Positions 1 to 9,788 of a stretch of 64,000 nt of DNA are shown here, piece by piece (the stretch's first letter is position 1; each line of letters starts with the position of its first letter). Position numbers and translations under genes: made by a program. The notes beneath the pieces are model-generated. The model was given only the letters and a program-made list of their open reading frames with translations, was not told where the DNA came from and did not search any database. Source of the stretch: Diorhabda sublineata (Eukaryota; Arthropoda; Insecta; Coleoptera; Chrysomelidae); the NCBI RefSeq assembly GCF_026230105.1, contig NC_079480.1, positions 20,626,488 to 20,690,487 on the forward strand, written 5' to 3'.

Positions 1-31
1 CCCTTTGAGGTCAACTGTCACTTTGTAATAA

Positions 32-45
32 TTGAAAATTTTCAA
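32..45. other. 14-bp palindrome with A4T4 core (one per monomer)
   Basis: TTGAAAATTTTCAA is a perfect dyad centred between monomer positions 38 and 39. Its inner decamer GAAAATTTTC is the repeat unit Hagerman used to show intrinsic DNA curvature. The decamer is kept in almost every monomer of the window. The exceptions I saw are G34C at about 4,145, 13,251 and 14,857, where it becomes CAAAATTTT. The outer pair 33/44 varies in a zone-specific way (T33G or A44G). ACTTTG at 20-25 and CAAAGT at 43-48 form a further 6-bp inverted pair with a 17-bp spacer. A role in nucleosome positioning or protein binding is inference only. Confidence 0.85.
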
Positions 46-120
46 AGTCTATCTTCCTAATTTGAAGTCGCATTTCAACATTTCTCATATATTCGAGTGA
101 GTTTGCATCTAACTTTGTCA

Positions 121-141
121 GATATCATCGAATAACATCGA
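121..141. other. EcoRV site and 10-bp-spaced CATCGA pair (one set per monomer)
   Basis: GATATC at monomer positions 121-126 occurs in essentially every repeat, so EcoRV should cut the array to a 147-bp ladder. The two exceptions I found read GATATAATC, at about 9,373 and 12,603, in sister copies of the 22-monomer unit. Overlapping the EcoRV site, CATCGA occurs at 126-131 and again at 136-141, exactly 10 bp apart, placing both on the same face of the helix. The second copy is often CATCCA (G140C), especially right of 40 kb. The A132T variant creates ATCGAT (ClaI) at 127-132, and the consensus has ATCGAT at 137-142. Confidence 0.85.
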
Positions 142-3087
142 TTGAAGCCCTTTGAGGTCAACTGTCACTTTGTAATAATTGAAAATTTTCAAAGTCTATC
201 TTCCTAATTTGAAGTCGCATTTCAACATTTCTCATATATTCGAGTGAGTTTGCATCTAACTTTGTCAGATATCATCGAATAACATCGATTGAAGCCCATT
301 GAGGTCAACTGTCACTTTGTAATAATTGAAAATTTTCAAAGTCTATCTTCCTAATTTGAAGTCGCATTTCAACATTTCTCATATATTCGAGTGAGTTTGC
401 ATCTAACTTTGTCAGATATCATCGAATAACATCCATTGAAGCCCATTGAGGTCAACTGTCACTTTGTAATAATGGAAAATTTTCAAAGTCTATCTTCCTA
501 ATTTGAAGTCGAATTTCAACATTTCTCATATATTTGAGTGAGTTTGCATCTAACTTTGTCAGATATCATCGAATAACATCGATTGAAGCCCATTGAGGTC
601 AACTGTCACTTTGTAATAATTGAAAATTTTCAAAGTCTATCTTCCTAATTTGAAGTCGCATTTCAACATTTCTCATATATTCTAGTGAGTTTGCATCTAA
701 CTTTGTCAGATATCATCGAATAACATCGATTGAAGCCCTTTGAGGTCAACTGTCACTTTGTAATAATTGAAAATTTTCAAAGTCTATCTTCCTAATTTGA
801 AGTCGCATTTCAACATTTCTCATATATTCGAGTGAGTTTGTATCTAACTTTGTCAGATATCATCGAATAACATCGATTGAAGCCCTTTGAGGTCAACTGT
901 CACTTTGTAATAATTGAAAATTTTCAAAGTCTATCTTCCTAATTTGAAGTCGCATTTCAACATTTCTCATATATTCGAGTGAGTTTGCATCTAACTTTGT
1001 CAGATATCATCGAATAACATCGATTGAAGCCCTTTGAGGTCAACTGTCACTTTGTAATAATTGAAAATTTTCAAAGTCTATCTTCCTAATTTGAAGTCGC
1101 ATTTCAACATTTCTCATATATTCGAGTGAGTTTGCATCTAACTTTGTCAGATATCATCGAATAACATCGATTGAAGCCCTTTGAGGTCAACTGTCACTTT
1201 GTAATAATTGAAAATTTTCAAAGTCTATCTTCCTAATTTAAAGTCGCATTTCAACATTTCTCATATATTCGAGTGAGTTTGCATCTAACTTTGTCAGATA
1301 TCATCGAATAACATCGATTGAAGCCCATTGAGGTCAACTGTCACTTTGTAATAATTGAAAATTTTCAAAGTCTATCTTCCTAATTTGAAGTCGCATTTCA
1401 ACATTTCTCATATATTCGAGTGAGTTTGCATCTAACTTTGTCAGATATCATCGAATAACATCCATTGAAGCCCATTGAGGTCAACTGTCACTTTGTAATA
1501 ATGGAAAATTTTCAAAGTCTATCTTCCTAATTTGAAGTCGAATTTCAACATTTCTCATATATTTGAGTGAGTTTGCATCTAACTTTGTCAGATATCATCG
1601 AATAACATCGAATGAAGCCCATTGAGGTCAACTGTCACTTTGTAATAATTGAAAATTTTCAAAGTCTATCTTCCTAATTTGAAGTCGCATTTCAACATTT
1701 CTCATATATTTGAGTGTGTTTGCATCTAACTTTGTCAGATATCATCGAATAACATCGATTGAAGCCCATTGAGGTCAACTGTCACTTTGTAATAATTGAA
1801 AATTTTCAAAGTCTATCTTCCTAATTTGAAGTCGAATTTCAACATTTCTCATATATTTGAGTGAGTTTGCATCTAACTTTGTCAGATATCATCGAATAAC
1901 ATCCATTGAAGCCCATTGAGGTCAACTGTCACTTTGTAATAATTGAAAATTTTCAAAGTCTATCTTCCTAATTTGAAGTCGAATTTCAACATTTCTCATA
2001 TATTTGAGTGAGTTTGCATCTAACTTTGTCAGATATCATCGAATAACATCGATTGAAGCCCATTGAGGTCAACTGTCACTTTGTAATAATTGAAAATTTT
2101 CAAAGTCTATCTTCCTAATTTGAAGTCGCATTTCAACATTTCTCATATATTCTAGTGAGTTTGCATCTAACTTTGTCAGATATCATCGAATAACATCCAT
2201 TGAAGCCCATTGAGGTCAACTGTCACTTTGTAATAATTGAAAATTTTCAAAGTCTATCTTCCTAATTTGAAGTCGAATTTCAACATTTCTCATATATTTG
2301 AGTGAGTTCGCATCTAACTTTGTCAGATATCATCGAATAACATCCATTGAAGCCCATTGAGGTCAACTGTCACTTTGTAATAATTGAAAATTTTCAAAGT
2401 CTATCTTCCTAATTTGAAGTCGAATTTCAACATTTCTCATATATTTGAGTGAGTTCGCATCTAACTTTGTCAGATATCATCGAATAACGTCCATTGAAGC
2501 CCATTGAGGTCAACTGTCACTTTGTAATAATTGAAAATTTTCAAAGTCTATCTTCCTAATTTGAAGTCGCATTTCAACATTTCTCATATATTTGAGTGTG
2601 TTTGCATCTAACTTTGTCAGATATCATCGAATAACATCGATTGAAGCCATTTGAGGTCAACTGTCACTTTGTAATAATTGAAAATTTTCAAAGTCTATCT
2701 TCCTAATTTGAAGTCGCATTTCAACATTTCTCATATATTCTAGTGAGTTTGCATCTAACTTTGTCAGATATCATCGAATAACATCGATTGAAGCCCTTTG
2801 AGGTCAACTGTCACTTTGTAATAATTGAAAATTTTCAAAGTCTATCTTCCTAATTTGAAGTCGCATTTCAACATTTCTCATATATTCGAGTGAGTTTGCA
2901 TTTAACTTTGTCAGATATCATCGAATAACATCGATTGAAGCCCTTTGAGGTCAACTGTCACTTTGGAATAATTGAAAATTTTCAAAGTCTATCTTCCTAA
3001 TTTGAAGTCGCATTTCAACATTTCTCATATATTCGAGTGAGTTTGCATCTAACTTTGTCAGATATCATCGAATAACATCGATTGAAG

Positions 3088-3230
3088 CCCTTTGAGGTCA
3101 ACTGTCACTTTGTAATAATTGAAAATTTTCAAAGTCTATCTTCCTAATTTGAAGTCGCATTTCAACATTTCTCATATGAGTGAGTTTGCATCTAACTTTG
3201 TCAGATATCATCGAATAACAACGATTGAAG
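3088..3230 (+). repeat. 143-bp monomer (4-bp deletion)
   Basis: The monomer reads CATATGAGTGAG where others read CATATATTCGAGTGAG, a loss of 4 bp around positions 91-95. It also carries AACAACGATTG at its end. The same allele recurs at 8,669-8,811 and 11,899-12,041 and marks the equivalent monomer of each recopied block. Confidence 0.95.
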
Positions 3231-4406
3231 CCCTTTGAGGTCAACTGTCACTTTGTAATAATTGAAAATTTTCAAAGTCTATCTTCCTAATTTGAAGTCG
3301 CATTTCAACATTTCTCATATATTCGAGTGAGTTTGCATCTAACTTTGTCAGATATCATCGAATAACATCGATTGAAGCCCTTTGAGGTCAACTGTCACTT
3401 TGTAATAATTGAAAATTTTCAAAGTCTATCTTCCTAATTTGAAGTCGCATTTCAACATTTCTCATATATTCGAGTGAGTTTGCATCTAACTTTGTCAGAT
3501 ATCATCGAATAACATCGATTGAAGCCCTTCGAGGTCAACTGTCACTTTGTAATAATTGAAAATTTTCAAAGTCTATCTTCCTAATTTGAAGTCGCATTTC
3601 AACATTTCTCATATATTCGAGTGAGTTTCCATCTAACTTTGTCAGATATCATCGAATAACATCGATTGAGGCCCTTTGAGGTCAACTGTCACTTTGTAAT
3701 AATTGAAAATTTTCAAAGTCTATCTTCCTAATTTGAAGTCGAATTTCAACATTTCTCATATATTCTAGTGAGTTTGCATCTAACTTTGTCAGATATCATC
3801 GAATAACATCGATTGAAGCCCTTTGAGGTCAACTGTCACTTTGTAATAATTGAAAATTTTCAAAGTCTATCTTCCTAATTTGAAGTCGCATTTCAACATT
3901 TTTCATATATTTGAGTGAGTTTGCATCTAACTTTGTCAGATATCATCGAATAACATCGATTGAAGCCCTTTGAGGTCAACTGTCACTTTGTAATAATTGA
4001 AAATTTTCAAAGTCTATCTTCCTAATTTGAAGTCGAATTTCAACATTTTTCATATATTTGAGTGAGTTTGCATCTAACTTTGTCAGATATCATCGAATAA
4101 CATCGATTGAAGCCCTTTGAGGTCAACTGTCACTTTGTAATAATTCAAAATTTTCAAAGTCTATCTTCCTAATTTGAAGTCGCATTTCAACATTTCTCAT
4201 ATATTCGAGTGAGTTTGCATCTAACTTTGTCAGATATCATCGAATAACATCCATTGAAGCCCATTGAGGACAACTGTCACTTTGTAATAATTGAAAATTT
4301 TCAAAGTCTATCTTCCTAATTTGAAGTCGAATTTCAACATTTCTCATATATTTGAGTGAGTTTGCATCTAACTTTGTCAGATATCATCGAATAACATCCA
4401 TTGAAG

Positions 4407-4552
4407 CCCATTGAGGTCAACTGTCACTTTGTAATAATTGAAAATTTTCAAAGTCTATCTTCCTAATTTGAGTCGCATTTCAACATTTCTCATATATTCG
4501 AGTGAGTTTGCATCTAACTTTGTCAGATATCATCGAATAACATCCATTGAAG
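4407..4552 (+). repeat. 146-bp monomer (1-bp deletion)
   Basis: The sequence AATTTGAGTCGC near 4,469 lacks one A of the usual AATTTGAAGTCGC (positions 65-66). This is the only monomer in the window with this deletion. It lies between the two R1 copies and explains 1 bp of their 5,581-bp offset. Confidence 0.92.
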
Positions 4553-5581
4553 CCCATTGAGGTCAACTGTCACTTTGTAATAATGGAAAATTTTCAAAGT
4601 CTATCTTCCTAATTTGAAGTCGAATTTCAACATTTCTCATATATTTGAGTGAGTTTGCATCTAACTTTGTCAGATATCATCGAATAACATCGATTGAAGC
4701 CCATTGAGGTCAACTGTCACTTTGTAATAATTGAAAATTTTCAAAGTCTATCTTCCTAATTTGAAGTCGCATTTCAACATTTCTCATATATTCTAGTGAG
4801 TTTGCATCTAACTTTGTCAGATATCATCGAATAACATCGATTGAAGCCCTTTGAGGTCAACTGTCACTTTGTAATAATTGAAAATTTTCAAAGTCTATCT
4901 TCCTAATTTGAAGTCGCATTTCAACATTTCTCATATATTCGAGTGAGTTTGCATCTAACTTTGTCAGATATCATCGAATAACATCGATTGAAGCCCTTTG
5001 AGGTCAACTGTCACTTTGTAATAATTGAAAATTTTCAAAGTCTATCTTCCTAATTTGAAGTCGCATTTCAACATTTCTCATATATTCGAGTGAGTTTGCA
5101 TCTAACTTTGTCAGATATCATCGAATAACATCGATTGAAGCCCTTTGAGGTCAACTGTCACTTTGTAATAATTGAAAATTTTCAAAGTCTATCTTCCTAA
5201 TTTGAAGTCGCATTTCAACATTTCTCATATATTCTAGTGAGTTTGCATCTAACTTTGTCAGATATCATCGAATAACATCGATTGAAGCCCTTTGAGGTCA
5301 ACTGTCACTTTGTAATAATTGAAAATTTTCAAAGTCTATCTTCCTAATTTGAAGTCGCATTTCAACATTTCTCATATATTCGAGTGAGTTTGCATCTAAC
5401 TTTGTCAGATATCATCGAATAACATCGATTGAAGCCCTTTGAGGTCAACTGTCACTTTGTAATAATTGAAAATTTTCAAAGTCTATCTTCCTAATTTGAA
5501 GTCGCATTTCAACATTTCTCATATATTCGAGTGAGTTTGCATCTAACTTTGTCAGATATCATCGAATAACATCGATTGAAG

Positions 5582-8500
5582 CCCTTTGAGGTCAACTGTC
5601 ACTTTGTAATAATTGAAAATTTTCAAAGTCTATCTTCCTAATTTGAAGTCGCATTTCAACATTTCTCATATATTCGAGTGAGTTTGCATCTAACTTTGTC
5701 AGATATCATCGAATAACATCGATTGAAGCCCTTTGAGGTCAACTGTCACTTTGTAATAATTGAAAATTTTCAAAGTCTATCTTCCTAATTTGAAGTCGCA
5801 TTTCAACATTTCTCATATATTCGAGTGAGTTTGCATCTAACTTTGTCAGATATCATCGAATAACATCGATTGAAGCCCATTGAGGTCAACTGTCACTTTG
5901 TAATAATTGAAAATTTTCAAAGTCTATCTTCCTAATTTGAAGTCGCATTTCAACATTTCTCATATATTCGAGTGAGTTTGCATCTAACTTTGTCAGATAT
6001 CATCGAATAACATCCATTGAAGCCCATTGAGGTCAACTGTCACTTTGTAATAATGGAAAATTTTCAAAGTCTATCTTCCTAATTTGAAGTCGAATTTCAA
6101 CATTTCTCATATATTTGAGTGAGTTTGCATCTAACTTTGTCAGATATCATCGAATAACATCGATTGAAGCCCATTGAGGTCAACTGTCACTTTGTAATAA
6201 TTGAAAATTTTCAAAGTCTATCTTCCTAATTTGAAGTCGCATTTCAACATTTCTCATATATTCTAGTGAGTTTGCATCTAACTTTGTCAGATATCATCGA
6301 ATAACATCGATTGAAGCCCTTTGAGGTCAACTGTCACTTTGTAATAATTGAAAATTTTCAAAGTCTATCTTCCTAATTTGAAGTCGCATTTCAACATTTC
6401 TCATATATTCGAGTGAGTTTGTATCTAACTTTGTCAGATATCATCGAATAACATCGATTGAAGCCCTTTGAGGTCAACTGTCACTTTGTAATAATTGAAA
6501 ATTTTCAAAGTCTATCTTCCTAATTTGAAGTCGCATTTCAACATTTCTCATATATTCGAGTGAGTTTGCATCTAACTTTGTCAGATATCATCGAATAACA
6601 TCGATTGAAGCCCTTTGAGGTCAACTGTCACTTTGTAATAATTGAAAATTTTCAAAGTCTATCTTCCTAATTTGAAGTCGCATTTCAACATTTCTCATAT
6701 ATTCGAGTGAGTTTGCATCTAACTTTGTCAGATATCATCGAATAACATCGATTGAAGCCCTTTGAGGTCAACTGTCACTTTGTAATAATTGAAAATTTTC
6801 AAAGTCTATCTTCCTAATTTAAAGTCGCATTTCAACATTTCTCATATATTCGAGTGAGTTTGCATCTAACTTTGTCAGATATCATCGAATAACATCGATT
6901 GAAGCCCATTGAGGTCAACTGTCACTTTGTAATAATTGAAAATTTTCAAAGTCTATCTTCCTAATTTGAAGTCGCATTTCAACATTTCTCATATATTCGA
7001 GTGAGTTTGCATCTAACTTTGTCAGATATCATCGAATAACATCCATTGAAGCCCATTGAGGTCAACTGTCACTTTGTAATAATGGAAAATTTTCAAAGTC
7101 TATCTTCCTAATTTGAAGTCGAATTTCAACATTTCTCATATATTTGAGTGAGTTTGCATCTAACTTTGTCAGATATCATCGAATAACATCGAATGAAGCC
7201 CATTGAGGTCAACTGTCACTTTGTAATAATTGAAAATTTTCAAAGTCTATCTTCCTAATTTGAAGTCGCATTTCAACATTTCTCATATATTTGAGTGTGT
7301 TTGCATCTAACTTTGTCAGATATCATCGAATAACATCGATTGAAGCCCATTGAGGTCAACTGTCACTTTGTAATAATTGAAAATTTTCAAAGTCTATCTT
7401 CCTAATTTGAAGTCGAATTTCAACATTTCTCATATATTTGAGTGAGTTTGCATCTAACTTTGTCAGATATCATCGAATAACATCCATTGAAGCCCATTGA
7501 GGTCAACTGTCACTTTGTAATAATTGAAAATTTTCAAAGTCTATCTTCCTAATTTGAAGTCGAATTTCAACATTTCTCATATATTTGAGTGAGTTTGCAT
7601 CTAACTTTGTCAGATATCATCGAATAACATCGATTGAAGCCCATTGAGGTCAACTGTCACTTTGTAATAATTGAAAATTTTCAAAGTCTATCTTCCTAAT
7701 TTGAAGTCGCATTTCAACATTTCTCATATATTCTAGTGAGTTTGCATCTAACTTTGTCAGATATCATCGAATAACATCCATTGAAGCCCATTGAGGTCAA
7801 CTGTCACTTTGTAATAATTGAAAATTTTCAAAGTCTATCTTCCTAATTTGAAGTCGAATTTCAACATTTCTCATATATTTGAGTGAGTTCGCATCTAACT
7901 TTGTCAGATATCATCGAATAACATCCATTGAAGCCCATTGAGGTCAACTGTCACTTTGTAATAATTGAAAATTTTCAAAGTCTATCTTCCTAATTTGAAG
8001 TCGAATTTCAACATTTCTCATATATTTGAGTGAGTTCGCATCTAACTTTGTCAGATATCATCGAATAACGTCCATTGAAGCCCATTGAGGTCAACTGTCA
8101 CTTTGTAATAATTGAAAATTTTCAAAGTCTATCTTCCTAATTTGAAGTCGCATTTCAACATTTCTCATATATTTGAGTGTGTTTGCATCTAACTTTGTCA
8201 GATATCATCGAATAACATCGATTGAAGCCATTTGAGGTCAACTGTCACTTTGTAATAATTGAAAATTTTCAAAGTCTATCTTCCTAATTTGAAGTCGCAT
8301 TTCAACATTTCTCATATATTCTAGTGAGTTTGCATCTAACTTTGTCAGATATCATCGAATAACATCGATTGAAGCCCTTTGAGGTCAACTGTCACTTTGT
8401 AATAATTGAAAATTTTCAAAGTCTATCTTCCTAATTTGAAGTCGCATTTCAACATTTCTCATATATTCGAGTGAGTTTGCATTTAACTTTGTCAGATATC

Positions 8501-8880
8501 ATCGAATAACATCGATTGAAGCCCTTTGAGGTCAACTGTCACTTTGGAATAATTGAAAATTTTCAAAGTCTATCTTCCTAATTTGAAGTCGCATTTCAAC
8601 ATTTCTCATATATTCGAGTGAGTTTGCATCTAACTTTGTCAGATATCATCGAATAACATCGATTGAAGCCCTTTGAGGTCAACTGTCACTTTGTAATAAT
8701 TGAAAATTTTCAAAGTCTATCTTCCTAATTTGAAGTCGCATTTCAACATTTCTCATATGAGTGAGTTTGCATCTAACTTTGTCAGATATCATCGAATAAC
8801 AACGATTGAAGCCCTTTGAGGTCAACTGTCACTTTGTAATAATTGAAAATTTTCAAAGTCTATCTTCCTAATTTGAAGTC
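5582..8880 (+). repeat. Recopied block R1, right copy
   Basis: Second copy of 1-3,299, carrying every rare marker of the left copy in the same order. Its right two-thirds is also the first unit of the 22-monomer higher-order repeat, so the left copy at 1-3,299 is effectively a displaced partial unit of that repeat. The match stops at 8,881, where this copy has C and the left copy has G (monomer position 70), followed by CAATATTTCTC and TTCTAG differences. Confidence 0.9.
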
Positions 8881-9788
8881 CCATTTCAATATTTCTCATA
8901 TATTCTAGTGAGTTTGCATCTAACTTTGTCAGATATCATCGAATAACATCGATTGAAGCCCTTTGAGGTCAACTGTCACTTTGTAATAATTGAAAATTTT
9001 CAAAGTCTATCTTCCTAATTTGAAGTCGAATTTCAACATTTCTCATATATTGGAGTGAGTTTGCATCTAACTTTGTCAGATATCATCGAATAACATCGAT
9101 TGAAGCCCTTTGAGGTCAACTGTCACTTTGTAATAATTGAAAATTTTCAAAGTCTATCTTCCTAATTTGAAGTCGCATTTCAACATTTCTCATATATTCG
9201 AGTGAGTTTGCATCTAACTTTGTCAGATATCATCGAATAACATCGATTGAAGCCCATTGAGGTCAACTGTCACTTTGTAATAATTGAAAATTTTCAAAGT
9301 CTATCTTCCTAATTTGAAGTCGCATTTCAACATTTCTCATATATTCGAGTGAGTTTGCATCTAACTTTGTCAGATATAATCGAATAACATCCATTGAAGC
9401 CCATTGAGGTCAACTGTCACTTTGTAATAATGGAAAATTTTCAAAGTCTATCTTCCTAATTTGAAGTCGCATTTCAACATTTCTCATATATTCGAGTGAG
9501 TTTGCATCTAACTTTGTCAGATATCATCGAATAACATCGATTGAAGCCCTTTGAAGTCAACTGTCACTTTGTAATAATTGAAAATTTTCAAAGTCTATCT
9601 TCCTAATTTTAAGTCGCATTTCAACATTTCTCATATATTCGAGTGAGTTTGCATTTAACTTTGTCAGATATCATCGAATAACATCGATTGAAGCCCATTG
9701 AGGTCAACTGTCACTTTGTAATAATTGAAAATTTTCAAAGTCTATCTTCCTAATTTGAAGTCGCATTTCAACATTTCTCATATATTCT
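6559..9788 (+). repeat. 22-monomer higher-order repeat, unit 1 (3,230 bp)
   Basis: Positions 6,559-9,995 match 9,789-13,225 at an offset of 3,230 bp, which is 22 monomers less the 4-bp deletion carried once per unit. This unit has three differences from the next that I could see: GAAGCCATTTG at about 8,230 versus CCCTTTG, GCATTTAAC at about 8,483 versus GCATCTAAC, and GAGGTC at about 8,680 versus GAGGAC. That is roughly 99.9% identity, while monomers inside the unit differ from one another much more. This is the hallmark of a higher-order repeat. Within the unit lie a GATATAATC monomer lacking the EcoRV site, a CCTAATTTTAAG monomer and two GAGTTCGCAT monomers. Confidence 0.9.
8669..8811 (+). 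repeat. 143-bp monomer (4-bp deletion), second occurrence
   Basis: Same CATATGAGTGAG deletion and AACAACGATTG ending as the monomer at 3,088, in the equivalent place of the R1 right copy and of 22-monomer unit 1. Confidence 0.95.

Larger units (their letters stand above)
1..147 (+). repeat. Reference monomer (register definition)
   Basis: This first monomer defines the numbering used in the other entries. Landmarks: CCCTTTGAGG at 1-10 (CCCATTGAGG is an equally common form), TCAACTGTCA at 11-20, an ACTTTG/CAAAGT inverted pair at 20-25 and 43-48, the palindrome at 32-45, TTCCTAATTTGAAGTCG at 54-70, CATTTCAACATTTCTC at 71-86, TTCGAG at 92-97, GTTTGCATCTAACTTTGTC at 101-119, the EcoRV site GATATC at 121-126, and CATCGA at 126-131 and 136-141. 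The most invariant stretches are 15-32, 76-93 and about 102-126. The recurrent variants are T4A, G10A with A13C, C12T, T33G, A44G, C53T, T61C, A65T, G70T, C71A, C94T/G, G95T, G130A, A132T, A134T and G140C. All three frames on both strands contain stop codons, so the unit is non-coding. Confidence 0.97.
1..3299 (+). repeat. Recopied block R1, left copy
   Basis: This block matches 5,582-8,880 at an offset of 5,581 bp, which is 38 monomers minus the 4-bp and 1-bp deletions lying between. I checked shared rare markers by eye and found no difference. They include AATGG at 471 and 1,500, GTTTGTATC at about 840, CCTAATTTAAAG at about 1,236, CATCGAATG at 1,608, GAGTTCGCAT (two copies), AACGTCC at about 2,487, GAAGCCATTTG at about 2,643, GCATTTAAC at about 2,899, CTTTGGAATA at about 2,961 and the 4-bp deletion at about 3,176. 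The match ends where the right copy reads GAAGTCCCATTTC. It may extend left of the window. Confidence 0.9.

Noticed and set aside
20..48. Hairpin or intrinsic terminator from ACTTTG...CAAAGT with the inner palindrome
   Set aside because: The inverted pair is short, AT-rich and has no GC stem or following T run. The setting is eukaryotic satellite. It is recorded only as a structural motif.
85..95. TATA-like CATATAT as a promoter element
   Set aside because: It is present in every one of about 435 monomers with no gene downstream. AT-rich satellite gives such matches by chance.
91..107. Partial CENP-B box resemblance at ATTCGAGTGAGTTTGCA
   Set aside because: TTCG, the A at the ninth position and one later G fit the box, but the required CGGG is TTGC, and the TTCG itself is often TTTG, TCTA or TTGG. 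The match is not good enough to call a binding site.
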